Shown: positions 12,391-23,308 of the stretch, piece after piece | Layout: every line of letters begins with the position of its first letter | Numbering within the stretch: position 1 is the first letter of the stretch | Origin: Ephydatia muelleri | Taxonomy: Eukaryota; Porifera; Demospongiae; Spongillida; Spongillidae | Length of the DNA stretch: 64,000 bases | NCBI GenBank assembly: GCA_013339895.1 | Contig: JABACO010000001.1 | Location: forward strand, 28,932,898 to 28,996,897 | Reading direction: 5' to 3' | Notes under the pieces: model-generated | Told to the model about the DNA's origin: nothing | Seen by the model: only the letters and a program-made list of their open reading frames with translations | Databases searched by the model: none | Translations under genes and position numbers: made by a program

Positions 12391-12568
12391 CAGAGGTGCG
12401 AACGGCGCCACAAATATTGCATCACGTTGATCTCATTGCGATGAAATAGTATTATTACCTTTTAATTTGGATACGCAAATTATGTGTGATTGTGTCTAAC
12501 ATGTATTTTATATGTGCAATTCTAATACTGCTTACAACGAACATGCAGATTCTCTCAATGGACAATTG

Positions 12569-15500
12569 ATGATGTCACTACAAGTATACGTATTTCTGTC
12601 AATTACATGTAAGGACTGAAGCACTGATATACTCATATCCCGCAAAGGGTTCAATGTTCTCCATTAGTATATGTTGACTTGTAATTAATAACGTATACCT
12701 TGTTGCCATTTACGTTGTCTTCAGGTGCAGCTGGTTCTGTAATCCTCTCACCACAAGGGAACTACACAGTATTTCAAAGCCCTAATCCAGCTGTTTTCAC
12801 GTGCTCTGGAGATGGAACTATTGCTATTTGGACTTTGAACGGAACCTCAACCAGTGTAAATGGAGTAACCATTATCCCATATGATCCAGTATTAGGAGCT
12901 GTTGTTCCATCTCATCTCTCCATCATACCTAATGCTAACTACAACAACACACAAGTGGCCTGTGCAGTGGTCACTTACCTACCCACTTTGAGACTCCTCC
13001 AGAGTTTACCAACACTACTCATCATTCAGGGTGAGGATTTGTGCCTATACTAGATTTGGGGAGAGCTAAAGGTGAGATAAAGGAAATTTGTGTTTGCTTC
13101 TATTGTCCATTTAAATTTCTACGAATGGTTACAAATAAACAGTACAAATTACACATTTCAAGGATCAAACTTTATCATTTTATACTTACTACAATAATCA
13201 ATTACTGCAGTATAAATATAGATGTACCTACCAGTAAACTATAATGTGGTATGGTTGCCTTCATATTCTGATGTTGGCTGTAATGTACATATCTGTAGCC
13301 ACACTATATTTATTCATGCACATACATCGTCAGAAGCTCCTTACTGGTGATTAGACGCTCTTCACCTACCAATTGACACAGTTTCTTGCTGGGGATAGCT
13401 TTTTAAAACATGAAAACACTCATTATTACTCCAAAATCAGTCTGCGGTGTCTTTGATATCCACCATGTTGGAACTCTCTAATCTTTAGTTGATTTATTCT
13501 TTGCACATGCTACGCAATGAAATGTTTGATTAGTTTTTGTTGCAAACGCTTTTACCTATCTGAATGTTGCCATAGTGATGTATACATGCAGGTCTAAGAA
13601 CACCACAGAAATGGTACATACTCAACAACCTGCTGTACATGTGGTACAGCGTAATATTACAGTACCTAAACATTATCATACCACTGCAAATTTGCATCAA
13701 TATTTTTAGTTGGATGTAGAAATGACAAGGGCTTTGAGTTTCAGAGTGCGTCCATGGATATGTGAAATTAGAATTCAGCCACAAGCAGCTTGAAATAGAA
13801 TTGAATTGAATGCATAATGATATCCAAATCAATGTAGTATGCATTGTCCACAGTTCTTTATCGTGTAGCATTTGACTTTAAAATGGTGGCGACAACCTCC
13901 CAACTCCAGTGGAACAGCAGTCATGCATTCACCTTTCACTTAGACACGAAGCTTCATTTGATAGCCGGGAGCAGTTTTATGTCAACAGCTTGCAAGTATT
14001 AAAGTATCCAAGCTATGTAATATTTATATTAGTATGTATCTTCTGAGGGATGGGACAAGCATTCATATCCTCATCTTATGAGATCTACATAATGATATTC
14101 TCTATTTTAACTTTAACTTTCAGGTCCTCTTAAAGCTCCAAGCAACTTCTCAATTTATATATCCACCACCTCCAACACCACTTTCTTACTCTCCTGGGGT
14201 GCTCCATTCTCTCTTGATGTCACTGACTCTCCTGATATATTCTATTACATCCTGTGTACCAATATCACCATATATGGATGTAGGACCATCTCAAGTGATC
14301 CAGATTGCACCTTCCCAAGGACATGTACCTCATCAGTTGATTTCACTGGCCCTTCATTAAATGGTACAAATGGAGGACAAAACAAGACCATCATGGATTA
14401 TGGTGATCCAATTCACTTCACATTCTTTGCTGTCAATGGAGCTGGGAATGGGGAAAACAACACCTATCATTTTATATCACAGAAGCCAGGTTTGTTTTAA
14501 TTAACCATTTTGTATTTTCTACTTGATTAATTGTGCCTACTACATGTACACTGATGGGCACTAGGTCATACAACAATAAGAATTGTATCGTAAATAGATA
14601 TGTAATTGATGTCCTAAGGATGTATATCGAGCAAGCATTATTATCCTGCCCATTGGAAGTCGAATGTGTGCAGTGAAGCTTCTGCAATCTGCAAGTACTA
14701 CACTACATTTCTTTAAAATGCACATCGTCTTTTAGCATAAATATTGAGTTGTGATGTAATAAAGGGAGTACTTCAGTTGGTTTCACTGCTGTCCTGCAAT
14801 GTTTCAAAGGGGTCAGGACACAGCACCATAGAGGAAACAAATGTCGCCATTTGAAAACACCATTCTGCAATTGACACTAGTTATTTTTTCATGATACAGT
14901 ATGGTGGTAAATTTTATGTAAGTAGGTTCCACGATGCCACAGAGAGAAGGGTTCAGGGCTCTGTAGAGTGTGTGGGAGAGTGGCTAGACGAGACAGATGC
15001 TGAGCATTATATCAGAGCACAGTGTTTTCAGGACATCTAGGGAGTGTCATGGGAATTGATATTACCTATGATGTCATGGATATTCACTCTGTTGTTTTGC
15101 AAGTGTGCAGTGCACTGTCGTATGCAACTCGACACTACGGTACACAAGGTGGACGTGTATGCTTGTGCAGGTGTATATGTATATGTGTACAAGTGTGTGT
15201 ACAGGTGTATGTGCAAGTGTATGTGTGTGCAGGTGTATGTGTGTGCAGGTGTATGCAGGTGGTATATGTATGTGAGCAGGTGTACATGTATATGTGTTTA
15301 TGTGTGTGTGTGCAGGTACACCACACAATGCTGCACCATCCCCCCTGCCGTGTAAAATAGCAAACAATAGACCACCCTAATGAAACATAAATGCTTATAC
15401 CCCAATGTACATCTACGCGCACATCCATACTCGTTCACTCAACTTCATACTACTTTCCCAGTGCCAAAAAACTAGTGACAACAGAACAGCATTATAAGTA

Positions 15501-16329
15501 AGTACCACTAGTCTCCTTCAGTTATTTTACTTTCACTTCAGTCGCACAAATTGCTCTAGGGGACGAAAGATCATCAAGAGCCTAACTTCAAGCCATATGA
15601 TTTGGGCCATAAATAAAACAATAGTTCCATTTCATTGCATGGCTTGTAAAATGGGACTGAACTTGTTATGTTCGCATATAGCCTCAAGTTTCACAGGTCA
15701 GAAGTTATCAAGGCTCGTTGTTAAGGCATTTAGTAACCATTTCAGTATTACGGAGGTGGAGGCCAATTTCAATGGACACAAACACAGTGACTAAAGGATG
15801 TCAAGTATACCTTACTTATTATGTTGTTTAGTTTCTTTCTATGTATTTGTACAGGTTCATGTATTCTTATGTACTTCTCATATAACACATGCACAAATTA
15901 TTAATAGCAGACCAAAGAATTGACATGATCACAACAGCTACCAAAGTATTTGTGACTCCAATGGCAAATTTCACATCAAACTATACTACAACAATAAATT
16001 ATGCTATTGGTACGTTCTAGCTGAGTTTTGCACATTTATGCAGATGTGTTCTTCATATGCAGTTTTTGGATCAGTGTGTGGAGCATCAGTGTTGGTGATT
16101 TCAGCAGTTGTGTGTGTGGTGTGTGTGATTGTCTGCATAAAACACAAGCACAAAGGTACAGTGAGTGTGCATTGGTATTGCATGAAATAATGCTTCACTA
16201 TGATATTGAACAGATCATTTGAAGAACATCCAAATGGAAGAGAACCATGCATATCAGATGGCCTATAAAAGAACTGCTCCTGATATCAAGGATATGGAAC
16301 AATGCTGTGCATATGGAGTGGTACTTTAA
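12569..16329 (+). CDS. Ig/FN3 single-pass transmembrane receptor, copy C
   Basis: Six exons: 12569-12608 (signal), 12725-13030 (Ig-like), 14124-14489 (FN3), 15911-16009 (stalk), 16063-16155 (TM) and 16214-16329 (tail, stop TAA). All introns are GT-AG and phase 1; lengths sum to 1020 nt with no internal stop, giving 339 residues. The Ig domain keeps Cys (FTCSGD), Trp (IAIW) and Cys (VACA). The FN3 domain has LLSWGAPFSL and AVNGAGNG, plus four extra Cys. The stalk is Thr/Asn-rich. The TM helix is Val/Cys-rich and followed by KHKHK. The ~38-residue tail has Tyr in HAYQM, AYK and CCAYG. It should be a plasma-membrane adhesion or recognition receptor; the ligand is unknown and no kinase domain is present. 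The upstream ATG used in copy B is out of frame here, so the MMSL start was chosen; the leader is short. Confidence 0.8.
13031..14123. other. Long intron between Ig and FN3 exons of copy C
   Basis: I find no exon or named repeat here. The open frames present are unremarkable. Confidence 0.5.
14490..15910. other. Intron between FN3 and stalk exons of copy C
   Basis: Non-coding. It contains the GT-rich tract at 15150-15320. The rest has no family resemblance I can name. An additional small exon cannot be excluded, but the reading frame does not need one. Confidence 0.5.
15150..15320. repeat. GTGTATGTGCAG-type degenerate minisatellite
   Basis: Irregular tandem units of GTGTAT and GTGCAG. The apparent open frames on both strands are low-complexity Cys/Val or His/Thr strings and are not credible genes. 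Confidence 0.85.
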
Positions 16330-16820
16330 GAACATTACACAACACTCTAGTAGCATTATGTAAGATTTCCAGGTTTCTGAACCTAAATGTAGATGTTAGA
16401 ATCATCATATGCAATTAGTATGCCCATCTCACATATCTGGGGTTTTTGCAACTATGTTCACTTACATGTATGTAAGTATAAAGACTAAAATATTGAATGT
16501 ACCATTACATGTATCACTGCGTGACATAGTATCGTATGCAGTAATATGCAGAGTTTGCCCACGCCATGGTATGCAGATACGTATCCAGACATGCACGTGT
16601 GCGGACCGATATACATACTCGTACCTAGATATGTCAATGTCTAGTCTCGTACCCAGACCCACATCGCAACTGCGGATGGATTACATCACCGCTACGCGAA
16701 TAGTGGGTCTGGTGTCCTCCTGTACAAATTTCTGTCCAGTTGCGCCGGAATGTTGGAGCCACCAATCAGATTTGAGTAATGCATACTCTAGTTATCAATC
16801 GAAGTTATCTGTTATCAGTT

Positions 16821-17152
16821 ATGGCGGTAAGGTTAGAGATGGATGATGTACAGGTAAAACGTGCGATTCAGTCGGCGGGTGAACGTATGGGGCATGCCAA
16901 AGTTAAGGACGAACAGTTCCCAGTCATCGAAGACGTGGTCCGTGGTCGGGACACGTTCGTAAGCTTACCAACATGGGTACGGGAAGTCTCTTTGTTACGG
17001 CGTTCTGCTATGGGTATTTGACGAGCTACCGGTATCGAGGAATAGCACAAAGCGAAGCATCGTTATAGTCGTATCTCCCCTTATCAGTTTAACGGCTATC
17101 CAAGTCACGTTCGTTGCTAAGCGTACTGGTAATTGCTTCCTTAATATGGGAA
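16821..17152 (+). pseudogene. RecQ-like helicase N-terminal fragment
   Basis: The frame from the ATG at 16821 runs through EDVVRGRDTFVSLPT, the typical stretch before the RecQ Walker A motif. One extra T near 16975 then shifts the frame. In the shifted frame the sequence continues GYGKSLCYGVLLWVFDELP and, further on, IVIVVSPLISL, matching helicase motifs I and Ia. Only the start of the helicase core is present; motifs II-VI are missing. The whole fragment lies between the TIRs of the Pack-MULE-like element, so it was probably captured from a cellular or repeat-borne RecQ gene. Confidence 0.7.
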
Positions 17153-17391
17153 GATACTGTACTGAGAAGGGAGCGGCTCTTTTTTTCCAACAATGTTTTG
17201 CACCACACAGCTTGCAATTATCCATGACACACGTTTTAATTAAAAGATTAACAACTAATTGCGTTCTTGCTGAATATAATATTATTCATACATACGTAAT
17301 TGCATTCCTCCCGACGTTGGAATGTAAGTATTATGCAATAACTGGACAGAAATTTGTACAGGAGGACACCAGACCGAGGGGTCCGCCACCA

Positions 17392-17580
17392 CTGAAATCT
17401 CGTACACTCTAGTGAGAAATCACATAGAAATCTTGAAATCAATAGAAATCCGGGAGAAATCATATTGAAATCTAGAAATCCGTCAGAAATCACGAAATCA
17501 CTTGAAATACGGTAGAAATCACATTGAAATCTTGAAATCACCGTAAATTTAGAAATCACAGCCGTAAATTTAGAAATCAC
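17392..17580. repeat. Left subterminal GAAATC array
   Basis: About 15 copies of (A/T)GAAATC in 190 bases, spaced roughly 9-15 bp, just inside the left TIR of the 5,967-bp transposon. Such clusters are commonly transposase-binding sites. Confidence 0.85.
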
Positions 17581-17722
17581 ATCCGTATTTTCTTTAATAA
17601 GTAATACATAATTTATAACTACTTTTGCAATAATTATTAATGTTTTTAATTATATGCCAATTATACCAATGGAATTAAAAATTATGACATAATTATACTT
17701 ACACTCGTACGAAATAATCAGT

Positions 17723-18590
17723 ATGGAGCTCGGAGCTTGCAATTCAGAATCAGAAGAATCAAAAGTTCAGTGTGTTGAGCGCCTGTTGAGGTCAAAGCTG
17801 TCAGGCTACATAGTCAGTTGCATGTTGGCTGCGGGATTCGATACACTCGACACTTTGGCACGCATGGATGTTGGAAACCAACCGGGCAATTCCATCCAGA
17901 TCATTGAAGAATACATCTCTTCCAACTTTCCAGGCGACGCCAGGTACATGCATGCTCCATTACTTGGATCAACGTGCAAATTTCCCCCTGGACACCGTAT
18001 TAGAATCGAGCGATTTGTGCAAGAACTGCGCTCAAGCCACGTATGTCACGACCTCCTCAATGATGCTGTTCGGCCTGCTACGAAGAAAAAGAAAAAAAAC
18101 AGTGAACCAGAAGCAGCAGCTGCACAAGCTCCAGCTGGAGAAATTTCTGCTTTAACGGAAAGCCGCACTACTTCGACGATTATTCCGAGACTTCGTCAGC
18201 AGATCAATGCGTGTCAAAAAAAGTTATCTGATGAAAGACTGCGAAGTTTGCAAGAAAATGTACACTATGAGTTGACTATGAAAGAAGAACAAGCTGTGGT
18301 GAGTTGCAAGTTGTGTTCTAGAAATCTCATTCTTAGTTCCAAACACAACAAGCTAATCTTGTCCAATTGGACACGTCACGTTAGTACATGTTTCAAGGCT
18401 CCCAAAGAGCATAATCACATTGAAAAATACTTCTTGAACCTACCATCACAAGCTGATAAGCCTTGCACATCTAAATCAGCTAATGTACCATCCAATTCTT
18501 CTTCAGCATTGCTTTCATCAACATCTCCAACTGTCACCACAGTGTATGCCAACTCAGCAACTAACTTGCATGTAGATCCTCCACCACCAT

Positions 18591-18633
<43 letters not shown>

Positions 18634-19024
18634 TACTACTTCATCATCATCTAGTTCCAGTTCATCATCACCTCCAGCTGTCGCTATGTCAGCAATTTGT
18701 ACGTCAAAGCCAAAAAAGCACCAAGTTCAGGCAGATAAATATCACATACATGTACAAAGTCCAATTGATAAATTTAGTAGACCTATAGCTGACTTTGAAC
18801 CTCCATCATCATTCATATCTCCGTCTCAAATCTTATCATCAGAATCATCATCTTCATCAGCAGCTGCACCATCACTATCACTGACATCATCTACATGTAG
18901 CTCATCATCACCTCCAGCTGTCACTATGCACATCAATTGTCAGCCTAATCTGCATTTAGTACCACATAGCAGCCTCCCTAACAAGCAGGGTTTTCACAAC
19001 CCCCCTCCTGTTCAAAAGAAGTAG
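17723..19024 (+). CDS. Transposon ORF1: SAM-like and zinc-finger, Ser-rich protein
   Basis: 433 codons inside the 5,967-bp transposon. Residues ~15-110 look like a SAM-type helical domain (LLRSKLSGYIVS, AAGFDTLDTLA, PGHRIRIERFVQEL). Residues ~115-135 are a basic KKKKK stretch, a likely nuclear signal. Residues ~194-225 contain CKLC followed by NWTRHVSTC, a BED/C2H2-like zinc finger. From ~245 to the end the chain is Ser/Pro-rich, coded partly by TCA trinucleotide runs. It ends at TAG 19022-19024, while the next frame is already open from 18982 in the -1 frame. ORF1 may thus be the N-terminal half of one larger transposase, joined by frameshifting, or interrupted by a one-base change in the C6 run at 19000-19005. 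A DNA-binding role is inferred. Confidence 0.7.
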
Positions 19025-19101
19025 GAGGGGGTAGTGAAAATTCCTCTTTACATGTAGACTTAGGTAGCCTTTCAACTACACAGACTAGTACTAGTACAGC
19101 A

Positions 19102-22100
19102 ATGCATAATGACTGGAGCAGAAGCTTCAGGAAACAGCAGTCCATTCATAAAGCAGGTTCTGATCCATCACAGATTAAACTAACATCATATTTCAGTGTT
19201 GCAAAGAACATAGAAACCCTAATAATAGATAATCCTAATATTGCTAAGTGCATCGATACTAGGCAAGCTGCTCTTAAAGGAACATTCACACCACTTTTTC
19301 AAAGCCTTGTGGATAATGCACAGTTAAATATACACAAGTTACCAAAAGAACGTCGTCATGATCACGTCATGAAAAAATTTTCAACATCATTGTTCATTTA
19401 TGCAGGGCCCCTTGCATATTCATTTGTTCATCAGAACATGCCTCAAGCTCTGCCATCACTTAGGACTGTCCAACGAATTGTCCACCATGAGTATGAGGTT
19501 ATGAATAAAGGGGAATTTAGATTTAACCAATTAGCTAATCACATTAACAGCTATAAATGCGCAAGAGTAATTGTCATCGGTGAAGATGCAACTCGTTTAG
19601 TTGCAAGAGTTGATTACGATCCGGAAACAAATAGACTAGTGGGGTTTGTGCTGCCTGAAGGTGAGGATAGCTTACCATCTATTGATGCTCATGTAGCTAT
19701 TTCTTTTCAATCTATTGAAGATTCTTTCAAAAGTTCCAAGATATCGAAATATGCTTTAGTCTACATAGCCCAGCCTCTTTCACCAGGAGTTCCTGCCTTT
19801 CCTTTAGCCTGTATCGGTACTGATAATAAGTTCACTGCAGATATTCTTTTAAAGCGATGGTCGCATATTTCAAGTGAGTGTCAAAAAAGAGGAATCTCTG
19901 TGCTAAGTTTTGGCTCAGATGGCGACTCGAGAGAACTAAAAAACATGCAGTATTGTACTGCATTATTTACTATGCATGCTTCAAAAGATGTGAAATCTTG
20001 CATTCCATCGCATTGGAAGTCATGGTTTTTTCTTAAAAAACCAAAACAGGTAGCATATGTCCAAGATACAGTACATGTGGGGACAAAACTGCGCTCTAGA
20101 CTCTTAACTCCATCCATCATTCTTGCTTTAGGAAAGTATGTTGCTGGTGCCCATCATTTGCAGTTGGTGCAAAGTACTTATTCTAAAGATCAACATGGCC
20201 TGAGAGAGCGAGATATAGATTGCAGGGACAAGCAAAACTTTGATTCGGTGCTGCGCATTACAAGCAGCAGTGTGATGGCACAAATTTCTCAGATCCCGGA
20301 TGCTAAGGGTACATATGTGTATCTTAAAGCTTTGAAAGCTGTTTTAGATAGTTACTTAAATAAAGAGCTTAGTCCACTTGATAGAATATCCAACATTTGG
20401 TATGCTGTGTTCTTATTTCGATATTGGCGCCAATGGCTTTTGTCTGTTCCAAGCTACTCCTTGGGCAACAACTTCATAACGCGGAATGCTTATTTGTGTA
20501 TAGAGCTAAATGCACATGCTCTTATCATTTTCATGAGAACATTGCGGGATCATTATTCGGACGGTGCAGCCCTATTCAGTCCTTGGAAGCTAGGGTCACA
20601 ATCATGTGAAAAAACCTTTAGGGCTGTTCGCAGCATGACCACTACTTTCTCCACTGTTATAAATGTGGGAATGCTTGGGTTATTAAGAAGGCTACACCGA
20701 CTTCAGATTCAGTTTAGACTTGAGGCTGAATCAGCACAGAATGGCATTAGGTATCCACACTGTGAAAAGCATAACAACAAAGATGGATCTAATACACGAG
20801 TTACATTTTCCCTTCAGGGTGTAACTGATGCTAACATTGAAGATGCTGTCGAATGTGGAAGGAAATTAGCGATGAAAGATATCGAGATGCTTGGGATGGA
20901 GTTATCCTTGAAAAGGAACATGGAAGTTGAAAATGAATCGGCAGGCAGTATAATTCCTGAAGCAGAAGAAGATGATGAAGAACTTGATGATGAAGAGCCA
21001 CCAAGAAGTGATGTGAATGAAGCTGAGTTGCTGAAAGAAGCATGCTGTGCTGTTGATGAAGAGGAAGTCGTGTCAAGTCTCGATGATTTAAAAAGTGCTA
21101 AACTAGTCGAGGGGGACCTTCTAAAGCAGTTGGTACAAATGCAGGAAGCTGTCTCCTACAAGAAGGTGCAGTCAGGTACATCTCTATCAATTTATACCAA
21201 AAATCCTGTGCAAAGCTCTAAGGCATCAAAGAAGTGTTCCCGATTTGTTGAAGTAAGCCACGTTGGCCGCACAATTTACATCCACAAAACAACTGCAGTG
21301 TGGCTATTTCAAGAAGGAGAAAGGGTTTCATCAGATCGCCTTTTTAGAGTTAGAGAAAAGCAACCTTATTCAAGTGTTACTACTAACGAAATCAAGGTCT
21401 GTGACTCCAATGCCACTGTTCCGACTATGTGCGATGTGATTTCAATAGGTGACATATGTGCGTTTAAGTTTCCGGAACCGTGTAAATGGAAGCTTGGCAA
21501 AGTTTTGCAATTTTGCTACACAAGTGAAAAAACAAAAATGAAACGGCAGTATAAAAAAACTAGTTACAACAAAATTTCTGAAGCAAAACAGACGGGAGTC
21601 ATGTGTTCTTGGTTTAATTCATCTGATTCGAAAATGTTTGAGTTGAATGTAGATAGAAATACCATAGAAAATCATTCCTTTTTGTCTACAAAGTCATACT
21701 TATGCACACTGTCACGAGGCTGTTTTGCATCTTTGGATTGCCCAGAAGCAAGTAGTAGTAAGTTCTTTACCCTTGATGAAGGTAAAATCGCTTTAATGAC
21801 AGCTCACACAGTAACCCTTACCACCGCTGCTATTGATCACATCACCACCTTATGTGTCTGTGCCGATGATCAACAATCTACAAAGGCCATCATAGACATA
21901 TCTACAGACCTAAAAAAAGTGCAGGAAGTAGGTGAGCACATTTGGGTCAAAAGTGGAATTGTAACCCTGACGAAACAAGATAAGGATCGGTTGATTGAAG
22001 GACATGAGCTATCAGATGCTCACATCAACTTTGCTCAGTTTCTACTGAAACATCAGTTCTCTAATATAGATGGTTTCCGAAATACGCTTGAGCAAAACAA

Positions 22101-22680
22101 ATCTTATATCAGAAGATTTCCGGAGTCCTCTGCAAAATTAATGCAGGTCATTTTTATCAGAGAATGTCACTGGGCATGTGTTCTTATACATGAGAACCAG
22201 GTGCGTTTGTACGACAGTGCATACACATCTGTATCTGCTGATACCTTTCAAGTTGTAGCAAGGCTAGTACAATGCGCAGAACCATCATTCCAGATACAGG
22301 TTATGAATATTTCTAAGCAGAGAGGTGCAGTAGATTGTGGTTTATATGCCATTGCTGTGCTAACAAGTTTAGCATTTGATCAAGATCCCACTACATTAGT
22401 TTATGATCAACAAGCCATGCGCCCACATTTGATCACAAGTTTTGAAGAAATGAAGATCGCGCCTTTTCCAGTCCTAAAGCACCGCAGACCAGCTGACAAA
22501 GTTTCCAAAGTTGAAGAATGTATTCTGCATTGTTATTGTAGGATGCCTGATGATGGGTACGAAATGGTCTGCTGTGATCTTTGTGATGCTTGGCATCACA
22601 AAGCTTGTGTCAATGATTCGTATTGCAAGGATAGTTCCTGGTTATGCACACATTGTAGCAAAAATGAACTTGTTCAATAA
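19102..22680 (+). CDS. Transposon ORF2: transposase with Ulp1 protease and PHD finger
   Basis: 1192 codons from the first ATG; the frame is open upstream to 18982. Residues ~1-560 look like a DDE/RNase H-fold transposase of an uncharacterised family: conserved acidic sites in GEDATRLV (~157), GSDGDSREL (~270), VQDTVHVGTKLR (~318) and SCEKTFRAVRS (~500). An acidic linker (~620-635) follows. Residues ~960-1110 form a Ulp1/C48-type cysteine protease: His in CHWACV (~1020), Asp in YDSAY (~1036), Gln in SKQRGA and Cys in DCGLYAIA (~1077). Residues ~1140-1190 form a PHD finger (CYC, CCDLC, WHHKAC, WLCTHC). Expected to act in the nucleus, cutting and joining transposon ends; the protease could process itself or SUMO conjugates and the PHD could read histone tails. 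These roles are inferred. No internal stop is present. Confidence 0.8.
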   Translation: MHNDWSRSFRKQQSIHKAGSDPSQIKLTSYFSVAKNIETLIIDNPNIAKCIDTRQAALKGTFTPLFQSLVDNAQLNIHKLPKERRHDHVMKKFSTSLFIYAGPLAYSFVHQNMPQALPSLRTVQRIVHHEYEVMNKGEFRFNQLANHINSYKCARVIVIGEDATRLVARVDYDPETNRLVGFVLPEGEDSLPSIDAHVAISFQSIEDSFKSSKISKYALVYIAQPLSPGVPAFPLACIGTDNKFTADILLKRWSHISSECQKRGISVLSFGSDGDSRELKNMQYCTALFTMHASKDVKSCIPSHWKSWFFLKKPKQVAYVQDTVHVGTKLRSRLLTPSIILALGKYVAGAHHLQLVQSTYSKDQHGLRERDIDCRDKQNFDSVLRITSSSVMAQISQIPDAKGTYVYLKALKAVLDSYLNKELSPLDRISNIWYAVFLFRYWRQWLLSVPSYSLGNNFITRNAYLCIELNAHALIIFMRTLRDHYSDGAALFSPWKLGSQSCEKTFRAVRSMTTTFSTVINVGMLGLLRRLHRLQIQFRLEAESAQNGIRYPHCEKHNNKDGSNTRVTFSLQGVTDANIEDAVECGRKLAMKDIEMLGMELSLKRNMEVENESAGSIIPEAEEDDEELDDEEPPRSDVNEAELLKEACCAVDEEEVVSSLDDLKSAKLVEGDLLKQLVQMQEAVSYKKVQSGTSLSIYTKNPVQSSKASKKCSRFVEVSHVGRTIYIHKTTAVWLFQEGERVSSDRLFRVREKQPYSSVTTNEIKVCDSNATVPTMCDVISIGDICAFKFPEPCKWKLGKVLQFCYTSEKTKMKRQYKKTSYNKISEAKQTGVMCSWFNSSDSKMFELNVDRNTIENHSFLSTKSYLCTLSRGCFASLDCPEASSSKFFTLDEGKIALMTAHTVTLTTAAIDHITTLCVCADDQQSTKAIIDISTDLKKVQEVGEHIWVKSGIVTLTKQDKDRLIEGHELSDAHINFAQFLLKHQFSNIDGFRNTLEQNKSYIRRFPESSAKLMQVIFIRECHWACVLIHENQVRLYDSAYTSVSADTFQVVARLVQCAEPSFQIQVMNISKQRGAVDCGLYAIAVLTSLAFDQDPTTLVYDQQAMRPHLITSFEEMKIAPFPVLKHRRPADKVSKVEECILHCYCRMPDDGYEMVCCDLCDAWHHKACVNDSYCKDSSWLCTHCSKNELVQ

Positions 22681-23130
22681 TTATTGTTGTATTAAAATAA
22701 TGTTGTGATGCATTGATTAATTGATTGCGTAAGTATTAAATTTAATAACCATGACTATTACATTATAATTACGTGGGCGTCATTTATCAAAAGAGCTATT
22801 TGAAATCAGAATGTAGCTTTACAATAACAGCGAGCCGTTTATGACCCGTTCTAATTACGTAAACAAAAATAGAATAGCCTTTGGGCATCGAAATTATGTC
22901 GGTTGGCACTAACAAGCACTATTCGGTCACAAATGCGCATACAGGCAGCACAGTTCACACCGAGCACACACACCCGCACCCCAAAAAGTCAAGGTAGAAT
23001 GGCACGCTTTAAAATCATGCCATTGTTGAATTGGTTGCCGCATGCAGCCGCGCCGTGACCCGTCACCTCACTCGCCTCCCTCAGACCTCAGACTGACCAG
23101 CTACGTCACGAATGTATTTTTACGTCAAAA

Positions 23131-23308
23131 GAAATGTAGAAATCACAAGAAATCAGTCGGAAATCTGGAAATCACACGGAAATCTGGAAATCATATAGAA
23201 ATCACGGAAATCACCTCGAAATCTAGAAATCACCTCGAAATCTAGAAATCACCGGAAATCAAACAGAAATCTGAAATTGATTTCGAAATCACCGTGATTT
23301 CGAAATCT
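23131..23308. repeat. Right subterminal GAAATC array
   Basis: About 16 copies of (A/T/G)GAAATC in 180 bases near the right TIR, in the same orientation as in the left array rather than inverted. Near 23275-23310 the word also appears reversed (GATTTC), making a short palindrome. Confidence 0.85.

Noticed and set aside
15022..15428. Overlapping 97-112-codon frames on both strands
   Set aside because: Derived from the GTGTAT/GTGCAG minisatellite.
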